From the NCBI GenBank assembly GCA_020436935.1, contig JAGQWX010000006.1:62001-126000 (forward strand): a stretch of DNA of 64,000 nucleotides, given 5' to 3'. Position 1 is the first letter of the stretch. Each line of letters opens with the position of its first letter. The notes beneath the pieces were generated by a model, which did not search any database, was not told where the DNA came from, and saw only the letters and a list, made by a program, of their open reading frames with translations. This DNA is from Saprospiraceae bacterium. Lineage in GTDB: Bacteria; Bacteroidota; Bacteroidia; Chitinophagales; Saprospiraceae. Of the stretch, positions 26,576-34,497 are shown in pieces. The position numbers and the translations under genes are program-made.

Positions 26576-27079
26576 TCAATATGTAAAATTTCGTAATTCA
26601 TGTTTCAATTTCTGCCGGGCACGGAAAAGGTTCACTTTTACCTGATCCTCTGAGTATCCTGTGATATCGGCAATCTCTTTATAAGTATATCCTTCTACAT
26701 CTCTGAGATGGATGATTTCTTTTTGGTGTTCTGGCAATCCGTCCAAAGTCTTCATGACGATGGAAAGATTTTCACGATCTTCAGTAATGATGTCTGGTGT
26801 AGGATTCTTGTCTGAAATGAAGTGGTAGTCATCTACGCTTCCCGACATCACCGCTTTTCTACCGCGAATTTTGTCGATGGCAAGATTTCTTGTCACTGTC
26901 ATACACCAGGCTTGTTTATTGTCAATGGCATCGAGCTGATCACTTTTTTGCCAGACCTTGACAAACACCTCCTGAACAACATCTTCTGCATCCAGGTCAT
27001 TTCCCAGAAGCTTCAAAGCAAATCGGTACAATTTGTCCTTGTACTTCATTACTTCTTTTATGATTTTATCGTTTTGCAT
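26576..27079 (-). CDS. ECF RNA polymerase sigma factor
   Basis: 167 residues. Region 2 (about 10-80: DAEDVVQEVFVKVWQ and the DNA-melting helix AWCMTVTRNLAIDKIR) and region 4 (about 110-165: LPEHQKEIIHLRDVEGYTYKEIADITGYSEDQVKVNLFRARQKL). It directs RNA polymerase to a small regulon. Upstream is a TGTAAC-N16-CGTCA element of the ECF type, suggesting it drives its own operon: sigma, membrane protein and DUF4252 genes. Confidence 0.93.
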   Translation of the reverse strand: MQNDKIIKEVMKYKDKLYRFALKLLGNDLDAEDVVQEVFVKVWQKSDQLDAIDNKQAWCMTVTRNLAIDKIRGRKAVMSGSVDDYHFISDKNPTPDIITEDRENLSIVMKTLDGLPEHQKEIIHLRDVEGYTYKEIADITGYSEDQVKVNLFRARQKLKHELRNFTY

Positions 27080-27091
27080 ATTCCTTAACTG

Positions 27092-27118
27092 TGACGATGG
27101 CTAATTGTGAATGTTACA
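27092..27118 (-). promoter_or_regulatory. ECF-type promoter TGTAAC-N16-CGTCA in front of the sigma factor
   Basis: On minus, TGTAAC (27113-27118) is followed after 16 bases by CGTCA (27092-27096), 12 bases before the ATG. The GTAAC/CGTC pair with 16-17 spacing is the usual shape of ECF sigma promoters, so autoregulation is likely. Confidence 0.65.
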
Positions 27119-27186
27119 GAAATAATAATTTTTTTCTGAGCAACATATGTTAAAAATTAATTTGATGGGTAAATGGCTGAAATATC

Positions 27187-27612
27187 CTATTTAAAAACAA
27201 AGTGTTTGAACATTTGATAATTGACCAAAACGCCTACCAGAACAGTGACTATAATTCTTTCTACAACAAAGGGTAGATCGGTCCAAATGGTAAATAAGTA
27301 AACGCCAAGTGCGTTGAGTCCTATGGACAGTCCCAGCGCTATCAGATATTTGATGGCCTGGTGCCTCAGCTTGCCGTCTCTGGATTTAAATGCCCAAATC
27401 CTATTCATGAAAAAACTGACAAAAGCACCCAGACAAGATCCGATGGTGGTAGAGAAAACTTCTTTAAAGGACATCAGGTGGTACATGGCTAGCGATAATC
27501 CATAATCAGAAATAGTCGCTAACCCACTTACAATGAGTGATCTTACAAATGTGTGCTTACGCAACTTGTGTACAAAGGGAATAGAAAGGATTTTTTCAAT
27601 CAATAAGATCAT
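27187..27612 (-). CDS. GtrA family membrane protein
   Basis: 141 residues with four membrane helices and the family's FMNRIWAFKSR block near residue 68-78. GtrA-type proteins help translocate lipid-linked sugars across the inner membrane, usually beside a glycosyltransferase; none is adjacent here. It is 107 bases upstream of the sigma factor on the same strand, with the ECF promoter lying between them, so it is probably a separate unit. Confidence 0.8.
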   Translation of the reverse strand: MILLIEKILSIPFVHKLRKHTFVRSLIVSGLATISDYGLSLAMYHLMSFKEVFSTTIGSCLGAFVSFFMNRIWAFKSRDGKLRHQAIKYLIALGLSIGLNALGVYLFTIWTDLPFVVERIIVTVLVGVLVNYQMFKHFVFK

Positions 27613-27687
27613 AATTTATCTTCCCGGTCAAAGGGAGAACGTAAGTGCTTTATAATGCAAATAAAATAATTTCATTTCTACTTCATC

Positions 27688-28815
27688 TTATTGTTGAAGC
27701 TTTTTTGAGTAAATCCTGTAATTTTTATACAAACGACCATTGAGCTTTTCTGCACTGACGCACATTTCCTTGTTGCTTTCCAGGATCCAGCTTGCCTCGC
27801 CACCTGTTATTCCAAACTTCCGCGCCTGTTGGATGATTTTGGAAAAAAATACAGCTTCAATGCCCAGTTTTCTGTAGGGCTCCAGCACACCGAGCAAAAT
27901 AACCCTTAGGTTTTTGATTTTATTTTTCCGGAATAAGATGTTGAAAATGATGCCTGGAGAGAGTTTTCCGTTTTTGGAATTCACCATGAACTCATTGATG
28001 TCGGGAATGGCCAACAAAAATCCAATGGCTTTGCCATCCTGTTCTGCTATGAAGGCGAATCTTTCATCGACTACCAGTTTGAGTTCTCCGGCAAGGAAGT
28101 CAAACTCTTCTGCAGTTGGAGGAACGAATCCCCAGTTTTTTTGCCAGGCATATTGATAGATAGAGCGCACTTTGGCCACTTCTTGCTTCCAGTCTGATTT
28201 CCGGATTTGGCGGACTGAGATGTTTTTTTTGGCCAATCGGTCTGCCAGATTATGCTCCAAAGCCAGCGATCGATCGTTGACCGAAGCTGTTGCAATGTAA
28301 TAGGCCCCCATATTCATTTCAATCCTGAAACCTTCATTCAGCAACAATGCTTCATAATAGGGAAAATTGTATGTCATTTGGATGACGGGAGGGGTTTCAT
28401 ATCCTTCAACCAGTAATGCAGCAGTGTCATTGGTTGTAAAATTAGCAGGACCCAGCAGGCTTCCTACATCATTGGCTTTGCAATAATTGGTGACGGCATC
28501 AAAGAGCAATTGGCAAACATTTTGGTCGTCGATGCAATCAAAAAAGCCAAACCACGCCACCCGCGTTTCATGATACGTATTGTAATTATTGTTGATGGTT
28601 ACTGCAATTCTGCCAAGGATTTGGTGAGCCTCATCTTCAACAAGAAATAGTTTAGCATCTGAATGCCTGAAATAAGGATTCTTTTTTGGATCTAATTTTT
28701 CTGCAACCGCAATATTGAATTCAGGGGTATATTGATCATCTCCCTTGTATAAAGAGTGCGGAAAACGGATAAATTTTTTTAATAAGGTGGCATTTTCGAC
28801 AGCAAGCAATTTCAT
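27688..28815 (-). CDS. GNAT-fold N-acyltransferase-like protein (YghO-like)
   Basis: 375 residues. Opens with FIRFPHSLYKGDDQYTPEF and DPKKNPYFRHSDAKLFLVED, then LGPANFTTNDTAALLVEGYETPPVIQMTYNFPYY; the second half has a GNAT core (FAFIAEQDGKAIGFLLAIPD, LGVLEPYRKLGIEAVF). This is a recognisable family, present in many Bacteroidota and similar to E. coli YghO. The substrate is not established; relatives have been linked to lipid N-acylation, but I cannot confirm that here. Its ATG overlaps the TAA of htrA (TAATG), so the two are translationally coupled. Confidence 0.65.
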   Translation of the reverse strand: MKLLAVENATLLKKFIRFPHSLYKGDDQYTPEFNIAVAEKLDPKKNPYFRHSDAKLFLVEDEAHQILGRIAVTINNNYNTYHETRVAWFGFFDCIDDQNVCQLLFDAVTNYCKANDVGSLLGPANFTTNDTAALLVEGYETPPVIQMTYNFPYYEALLLNEGFRIEMNMGAYYIATASVNDRSLALEHNLADRLAKKNISVRQIRKSDWKQEVAKVRSIYQYAWQKNWGFVPPTAEEFDFLAGELKLVVDERFAFIAEQDGKAIGFLLAIPDINEFMVNSKNGKLSPGIIFNILFRKNKIKNLRVILLGVLEPYRKLGIEAVFFSKIIQQARKFGITGGEASWILESNKEMCVSAEKLNGRLYKNYRIYSKKLQQ

Positions 28816-30254
28816 TATTTCAACTCAAAGCTATAAGGGTAGGTTCCCGGATAATTTTCGTAAAATCCCTCAAATATGATTTTTCCCTGATGACTTTCCA
28901 AATAATTGATCAATTGCTGAGCGTCTGTCACTATTTTGTCGTTGACCTTTGTGATGATGTACCCTGGCTCTACGTTGGTTAATCCCAGGAGACTGCCATT
29001 TTCTACAGATATCACAATGACACCCCTCACTTTGAATTTAGTTTTTTCATAGCTGTCCAGATCTCGAATTTCAATACCAAGCTTTCTAAGTATCGGGTCT
29101 CTTCTTATAGCTACAAAATCTGTTGAATTGAGTTGGTTTTTAAGCGTTATAACAGCAAGTTTTCTGGAGCTGCCTCTGATGTATTCTACACTCACCTTAT
29201 CTCCGGGCCTGAACTGGGCCAGGTTTTCCATAAACTCAGGAACAGTGTTCATTTCCTTTCCATTGAGTTTTAATATGATGTCTCCATTCAACATTCCGCC
29301 ATCAGCTGCTGCTCCGTCTTTAACTACCGAAGTAATGTATACCCCTTTCACGTCTGTCAATTTCTGATCCGAAGCGATGGCATTGTCCACATTTTGTAGT
29401 TCAACACCCATCCAGCCACGTTGTACCACTCCATATTCCTTCAGGTCAGTGATGACTTTTTTTGCCAGGTTGACAGGTATGGCGAAGGAGAAACCTTCAT
29501 AACCTCCTGATGAAGAAATGATGGCTGTATTGATTCCCACCAGTAAACCCATAGAGTTGAGTAGTGCACCTCCGCTGTTACCGGGATTGACGGCAGCATC
29601 TGTCTGTATGAAAGATTCTATACCACTATTTTCCAGGATATTGATGTTTCGTCCTTTGGCAGAAACAATGCCGGCAGTAACTGTCGACTGGAGTTTAAAT
29701 GGATTGCCAACTGCAATGACCCATTCTCCCACCCGAAGACTATCAGAGTTGCCAAGAACAACATAGGGCAGCATGTGAGCGTCAATTTTGAGCAGCGCAA
29801 GGTCAGTATAAGGATCTCCGCCGATAAATTTAGCTTTCAACTCGCGGTTATCGTTGAGCACCACCTCAATTTCGTCGCCATCACCTACCACATGGTTGTT
29901 GGTAATGATGTAACCATCACTGCTTACTATAACCCCGGATCCACTGTTGGTGCTGTATGTTTTTGAAAAAACATTGTCTTTGCCAAGAGATTCGTATGAC
30001 CTTATATAGACTACCGATTGTACGCCTTGGGCTGCTGCTGCAGTAAAATCAGTAGGAGTGGATGAATTAAAAAGGCTGTTGAGTTTATCGGTGAACAATA
30101 AGTCATGTTCTGCTGCTTGCCTGGCCTTTATACTCTCTTCTATATATATTTTTTTAACCGGGTTGATCCAGGTGGCATAGATAAATACACTTGCAAAAGA
30201 TGAACTCAGGCACAGTGCAGCAAGCCAGATCATGGTTTTACCAGTCAATTTCAT
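28815..30254 (-). CDS. htrA: HtrA/Deg-type serine protease with PDZ domains
   Basis: 479 residues from ATG 30254. An N-terminal hydrophobic signal/anchor (about 8-28), trypsin-like domain with His in TNNHVV (about 121), Asp in YTDLALLKID (about 151) and Ser in VNPGNSGGALL (about 227), then two PDZ domains (about 280-365 and 390-475). Periplasmic quality-control protease/chaperone. An earlier ATG at 30287 would add 11 polar residues before the signal. Stop overlaps the start of the GNAT-like gene by one base. Confidence 0.93.
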   Translation of the reverse strand: MKLTGKTMIWLAALCLSSSFASVFIYATWINPVKKIYIEESIKARQAAEHDLLFTDKLNSLFNSSTPTDFTAAAAQGVQSVVYIRSYESLGKDNVFSKTYSTNSGSGVIVSSDGYIITNNHVVGDGDEIEVVLNDNRELKAKFIGGDPYTDLALLKIDAHMLPYVVLGNSDSLRVGEWVIAVGNPFKLQSTVTAGIVSAKGRNINILENSGIESFIQTDAAVNPGNSGGALLNSMGLLVGINTAIISSSGGYEGFSFAIPVNLAKKVITDLKEYGVVQRGWMGVELQNVDNAIASDQKLTDVKGVYITSVVKDGAAADGGMLNGDIILKLNGKEMNTVPEFMENLAQFRPGDKVSVEYIRGSSRKLAVITLKNQLNSTDFVAIRRDPILRKLGIEIRDLDSYEKTKFKVRGVIVISVENGSLLGLTNVEPGYIITKVNDKIVTDAQQLINYLESHQGKIIFEGFYENYPGTYPYSFELK

Positions 30255-30767
30255 GGAATCATTAAAATTATATGACCAAATATACAAAGCTTTTCATTCA
30301 AGTAAATGTACCCATGATGAATAGATTTGTTGAAGTTATTGTTGTGACTATCAAGAAGGCTTTTCTTGCCAATGGGTTCTTTGCTTATCCCATACCCCAA
30401 AATGGCCATCAGTATTTATGAATTTCCAAACTAAAGGGGTGGCTCCAATAATTAATTCAATTTTTTATCACAACAACGTCTACCAGTTAAAACGATATTT
30501 TGCAAGAAAATTTTACAATTCGCCAGTTTTTATGAATTCAGGGCAACAAAAAGTCGTTACAGCAGGTATCTGGAGGAATATTAATCTTTGGAATTAACCA
30601 ACACAGATTTGTTTTATTCATTGCTTGTAAATATTATTGTGGTAATATCGAAAGCTTTGAAACATGCCAAGCCTTCAGATAGTGTTTTATCGTTAACCGC
30701 GTTGGTCATTTCCCCAAATGCTTGCAATAATGCGCTGCCACATTGATAAAAATTGAAATTCAGCACA
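30255..30767. other. Gene-free region between htrA and the oxidoreductase
   Basis: About 510 bases, A/T-rich. No convincing gene, repeat or RNA structure seen; it must hold the divergent promoters of htrA and the Gfo/Idh/MocA gene, but no clean TAnnTTTG box was found for either. Confidence 0.5.
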
Positions 30768-31802
30768 ATGATCAGAACCTCGATTCTTTCTTTTGGGATG
30801 AGCGGAAAAGTTTTCCATGCTCCATTTATAAACGCACACCCTGATTTCAAACTTAAAATCATTTGCGAGCGAAGTAAAAATACAGCCCATGATCTATACC
30901 CCGATGTGACCATAGTCAGGACCGTTGAAGAAGCCATCCAATCAGAAGAAATTGATCTTGTCATTGTAAACACACCCAGTATCACACATTATGACTATGC
31001 TAAAATGGCTTTGAAAGCTGGAAAGCACGTCATTGTAGAGAAACCATTTACAGCTACATTGCAGGAGGCAGAGGAGTTGACTTCCATCGCAAAAGAGCAG
31101 AATGTTGTTTTGGCAGTTTACCACAACAGAAGAAATGATGGTGAATTATTGACGCTAAAAGACGTCATCGATAGCGGCAAACTTGGAAAATTGGTAGATA
31201 TTGAAATGCACTTTGACCGGTTTGCGCCTGACCTGAGTTATAAAACACACAAGGAACAAGACGTAAAAGGGGTAGGGGTCATTTATGATTTGGGATCACA
31301 TCTGATAGACAGCGCGCTTTATTTGTTTGGTTTACCGGAGGAAGTTTATGCAGATGCTTCACGAACAAGGTTGGTGACCTCTGTGGACGACATGTTTGAA
31401 ATCATTTTTTATTATGCTGACTTCAAGGTTGTCCTCAAGGCCAGTTCATTTGCATTACAACCCATTCCGTCATTTATTGCTCATGGTCAAAATGGTAGTT
31501 TTTTGTGTTACAGAAACAACATTCAGGAGGAACGACTCATGGCGGGTATCAAGCCTGCTGAAGAAGCTTATCTGAATCCGACCATTGATGTTGCAGATTT
31601 GGTATACATGCACAACGGAGAAAAGGTGACTGCGAAGCTGCCTTTAAAAATTGGTAATTATATGGAGTTTTTCAATCAGGTTTCACGGGCAATTATAGCA
31701 GATGAGTCAGGTTATGTCACTGGTGAAGAAGGGAAGAATGTCATCCAGGTGATAGAGAAAGCCTATGAGAGCATCAAGGAAAAACGGAGAATTCGCTTAT
31801 AA
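30768..31802 (+). CDS. Gfo/Idh/MocA-family NAD(P)-dependent oxidoreductase
   Basis: 344 residues from ATG 30768 (MIRTSILSFGMSGKVFHAPF). Rossmann domain with the GMSGKVFHAPF nucleotide loop, SITHYDYAKMALKAGKHVIVEKPFTATLQEAEEL carrying the EKP motif with the catalytic lysine, and a C-terminal beta-sheet domain including GVGVIYDLGSHLIDSALYLFG. Members oxidise or reduce sugars and related polyols; the substrate cannot be read from sequence. A TTG 15 bases earlier is possible but less likely. Stand-alone gene with a terminator behind it. Confidence 0.9.
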   Translation: MIRTSILSFGMSGKVFHAPFINAHPDFKLKIICERSKNTAHDLYPDVTIVRTVEEAIQSEEIDLVIVNTPSITHYDYAKMALKAGKHVIVEKPFTATLQEAEELTSIAKEQNVVLAVYHNRRNDGELLTLKDVIDSGKLGKLVDIEMHFDRFAPDLSYKTHKEQDVKGVGVIYDLGSHLIDSALYLFGLPEEVYADASRTRLVTSVDDMFEIIFYYADFKVVLKASSFALQPIPSFIAHGQNGSFLCYRNNIQEERLMAGIKPAEEAYLNPTIDVADLVYMHNGEKVTAKLPLKIGNYMEFFNQVSRAIIADESGYVTGEEGKNVIQVIEKAYESIKEKRRIRL

Positions 31803-31815
31803 TACAGATACAAAA

Positions 31816-31854
31816 CAAAAAAGGGAATCGTTGTAAAACAATTCCCCTTTTTTT
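31816..31854. terminator. Bidirectional terminator between oxidoreductase and tRNA-Phe
   Basis: An AAAAAAGGGAATCGTTGT-type left arm pairs with ACAATTCCCCTTTTTTT on the right (31841-31854). A-rich left and T-rich right flanks allow termination of both convergent units. Confidence 0.75.
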
Positions 31855-31855
31855 G

Positions 31856-31928
31856 TGGTACCTCCCAGATTTGAACTGGGGACACACGGATTTTCAGTCC
31901 GATGCTCTACCAACTGAGCTAAGGTACC
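31856..31928 (-). tRNA. tRNA-Phe (anticodon GAA)
   Basis: 73 bases. Acceptor stem GGTACCT/AGGTACC, D arm TAGCTCAGTTGGTAGAGC, anticodon loop CTGAAAA (GAA), T arm CCCAG-TTCAAAT-CTGGG, discriminator A; CCA is not encoded. The lowest anticodon-stem pair is a T-T mismatch. Confidence 0.92.
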
Positions 31929-31952
31929 TTTTACTTCCTTTCAAAAGCGGTG

Positions 31953-31983
31953 CAAAGATAGATCAATTTTCAAGCTGAGCAAA
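31953..31983 (-). promoter_or_regulatory. Complete promoter of tRNA-Phe: TTTG-N19-TATCTTTG
   Basis: On plus, CAAAGATA at 31953-31960 and CAAA at 31980-31983 with exactly 19 bases between; read on minus this is a full consensus. The tRNA 5' end is 25 bases downstream. Confidence 0.75.
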
Positions 31984-32373
31984 TCTTTTTCCGAATTAAT
32001 AAGCAAAATTTGTCAATTGTTTGTGAGGGAATGCGCGTGCTATTTCAGAAGTCTTTGACTATCATATGGTTTTGATGTCAAGTGCTCATTTAGGCGATTT
32101 TCATTTTTAGTTGATATGGTGGATTATTTATGATTTATAGCATGAATTGGGGATGATTATTCTTGAAACCCAAAGACCTCAAAGTGAAAATCGGAACATC
32201 TGAGGTGGTTCAATTTTAATCAACCCAAAGCGTGCTTTATCATTAAACGAGTATATTATGGACAGAAGACATGTTTTATTCGCCTTCCTTTAATTTGGAA
32301 TTTGAGACCTTTTGTATGAAAAAATTGTTAATTCATCTATTTTTCATGATTTAACTCAACATTTATTCTGACA
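31984..32373. other. Gene-free region before the TetR gene
   Basis: About 390 A/T-rich bases between the tRNA-Phe promoter and the tetR control region. No open frame, repeat or stable hairpin stood out. Confidence 0.5.
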
Positions 32374-32404
32374 TTTGTGTTAACCAACTGGTTAGTTATA
32401 ATTG
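32374..32404 (+). promoter_or_regulatory. TetR gene promoter: TTTG-N19-TATAATTG
   Basis: TTTG at 32374-32377, exactly 19 bases, then TATAATTG (one mismatch from TAnnTTTG) at 32397-32404. The ATG is at 32423. An inverted repeat sits inside the spacer. Confidence 0.65.
32381..32394. promoter_or_regulatory. Inverted-repeat operator for the TetR-family regulator
   Basis: TAACCA-AC-TGGTTA is a perfect 6-bp inverted repeat with a 2-base centre, lying between the -33 and -7 boxes. A further half site TTGGTT follows at 32402-32407. The shape is typical of TetR-family operators, and bound repressor would block polymerase. Confidence 0.65.
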
Positions 32405-32422
32405 GTTGATTAAAATGATTGA

Positions 32423-33043
32423 ATGACTCAGAATAAAGTATCGACAGAAGAGATTATCAAGAACGCAGCCATGGAGGTTTTCGTGGAAGATGGCTTTGAT
32501 GGCGCAAGAATGCAAAAGATTGCAGATAAGGCGCAGGTCAATAAGGCCATGCTCCATTATTACTTTTCAAGCAAAGAGGTGCTTTTTGAAAAAATCCTCA
32601 TAGAGGCTTGTGGAGAAATGTTGCCCGAACTTACAGCAATAATAAAAGGGGAACAAGCTTTTATAGACAAACTGAAGGCATTTGTAAGAATTCATATCAG
32701 ACAACAACTCAAAAATCCCAAGCTTGTTTCTTTCATTTTCCGCGAGCTCAATAAAAACCCTGAGCGCATGGCGTCACAACTGAATAATTTGGAGGTCATG
32801 AAAACTGCTTATACAGATTTTATGAACAGTTACAAATTGGAGGTTGAAGCAGGTAAAATGCACGCCTATTCTCCTGCACATCTGTTCATTATGATACAAG
32901 GTCTGGTCGACTATTATCCACTCAGCAAGCCTTTTTATTGTGCTTTTATGAAGTATATGGATGAAGCAGTAGAAGAGTTGACTTTTGAGGAAAAGCTGAT
33001 TGATCAGACTTGTTTGCTTTTAGAAAACGCATTGAAGAAATAG
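32423..33043 (+). CDS. TetR-family transcriptional regulator
   Basis: 206 residues. N-terminal helix-turn-helix (about 8-55: IIKNAAMEVFVEDGFDGARMQKIADKAQVNKAMLHYYFSSKEVLFEKIL) and a helical ligand-binding C-terminal domain. First gene of the row TetR-TolC-adaptor-RND on plus; by position it controls the efflux pump, and the operator in its own promoter suggests autorepression. The ligand is unknown. Confidence 0.93.
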   Translation: MTQNKVSTEEIIKNAAMEVFVEDGFDGARMQKIADKAQVNKAMLHYYFSSKEVLFEKILIEACGEMLPELTAIIKGEQAFIDKLKAFVRIHIRQQLKNPKLVSFIFRELNKNPERMASQLNNLEVMKTAYTDFMNSYKLEVEAGKMHAYSPAHLFIMIQGLVDYYPLSKPFYCAFMKYMDEAVEELTFEEKLIDQTCLLLENALKK

Positions 33044-33050
33044 AAAGACT

Positions 33051-33109
33051 AAATGGAAAAGAACATGACCAGGTATTTGCAAATAAAATGTTCAAAGCAT
33101 TTTCCATTT
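33051..33109. other. Nested inverted repeats between tetR and tolC
   Basis: AAATGGAAAA (33051-33060) and TTTTCCATTT (33100-33109) are a perfect 10-bp inverted repeat; inside it GAACAT (33061-33066) pairs with ATGTTC (33088-33093), and the centre contains the palindrome ATTTGCAAAT (33075-33084). In RNA this would be a long hairpin 8 bases after the tetR stop and 38 before the tolC ATG. Confidence 0.6.
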
Positions 33110-33146
33110 GCCATAAAAGACTTAAAAACAGGTAATTATTAAAAGT

Positions 33147-34475
33147 ATGAAACAATTTTTGTTATGGATCACTGTTTTGTCCCTCAGTACCGGATTAAGG
33201 GCACAGAGCATGGATTTGTCGTTAAAAGATGCTGTAAGTAAAGCTCTGGCAGTGAGTCCTGAACTCAAGAAGCTGGCATTGAATGATGAAAAAAACAGCC
33301 ACGAACTTGCTTCCAACAGGGCAACATTTTTGCCCGATGTTGCCGCCTCAGTCCAGTTGGGCTTCAACCCTTATTTGCCAACGCAAAGGATTCCCAACTT
33401 TTTTGGTGGCAATCCGGATGAAACGATCGGAGTCCAATTCGGTACATTCCAAAGCCATCAGGCTGTTGTTCAGCTCAATCAGCTGATTTATTCTAAGGCA
33501 GCTAAGTTGGGGAGAGAAGCGCTGAAGAAGTCATTTGAACTCAATGATTTGAGTGAAGAGCTTAAAACGGAAGAGTTGACTTACAACATCTCAAAGCTCT
33601 ATTTTCAGATCCAGGGCTTGCAGTTCAACCGAAAGAACCTCGAGGCCAATCTCACCAATCTGAAGAAATTGTATGATGTGAGCAAAGCAAGACAAGATGC
33701 AGGATTGGGGTTGGCCATTGATACGGACAGGATATCCATCAATGTAAGCAATTTGAACTCACAGCTTGAAATCCTCAATGCCCAGGAACAAAGTCTGATG
33801 GATATACTCAATATCCTTACAGGCAATCCGACGGGAACAAAACTCAACCTTACCACAACTGAAATCGCCTCTGAATCCGCATTGCCTTTGAATGAAATTG
33901 GCAATTTCAAAACCAAAACATTGGAGTTGATGGATATGCAAAAAGATTTAATTGCGCTCCAGGCTGACGCTACAAGAGCGCAATTCAAGCCAACCATAGC
34001 TGGTAATCTACAGGTGGGAGGTCAGTTACAAGGCAACCCTATTGACATATTTGTCATGAAAGAAAACTACTCACTCTTTACAGGATTTGGTTTTCAAATC
34101 AGTGTTCCATTGTACAATGGAAACAAATTCGATTACAAAGCCAAGTCGCAGATGGTTGATGTCATGCAGATTGAACAAGACAAAAACTTCCTCAAGCAAG
34201 GACTTGAGCAACAATATGTCAACGCCTACCAGACCTACTTTTCAAATCTGAAACAACAGACAGAACAGGCAGCAAACATAGCATTGGCTAAAAGAATTTA
34301 TAACGTAAGTCAAGACAGATACAACCAGGGCGTTGCTCCGCTGATTGACGTAATTGATGCACAAAAATCATTGACTGAGGCAGAAAACCTGGCCATGATC
34401 ACAGCGCTTCAAATTAAAATGGCTCTGATCGACCTAATGAACATTCAGGGCAATATCAAAGAAATAATTAGATAA
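33147..34475 (+). CDS. TolC-family outer-membrane efflux channel
   Basis: 442 residues. Sec signal (to about LRAQS, residue 19), then the two repeated OEP helical segments: LKDAVSKALAVSPELKKL and a second block NQGVAPLIDVIDAQKSLTEAEN near the C terminus, the classic TolC-like ending. It forms the trimeric exit duct for the RND pump encoded just downstream. 22 bases separate it from the adaptor gene, in one operon. Confidence 0.9.
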   Translation: MKQFLLWITVLSLSTGLRAQSMDLSLKDAVSKALAVSPELKKLALNDEKNSHELASNRATFLPDVAASVQLGFNPYLPTQRIPNFFGGNPDETIGVQFGTFQSHQAVVQLNQLIYSKAAKLGREALKKSFELNDLSEELKTEELTYNISKLYFQIQGLQFNRKNLEANLTNLKKLYDVSKARQDAGLGLAIDTDRISINVSNLNSQLEILNAQEQSLMDILNILTGNPTGTKLNLTTTEIASESALPLNEIGNFKTKTLELMDMQKDLIALQADATRAQFKPTIAGNLQVGGQLQGNPIDIFVMKENYSLFTGFGFQISVPLYNGNKFDYKAKSQMVDVMQIEQDKNFLKQGLEQQYVNAYQTYFSNLKQQTEQAANIALAKRIYNVSQDRYNQGVAPLIDVIDAQKSLTEAENLAMITALQIKMALIDLMNIQGNIKEIIR

Positions 34476-34497
34476 AAACACTACATCAATAAATAAC

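Noticed and set aside
30614-30985. 123-residue minus frame covering the start of the Gfo/Idh/MocA gene
   Set aside because: Most of it overlaps the well-supported oxidoreductase; the unique tail of about 50 codons shows no recognised motif, promoter or conserved start.
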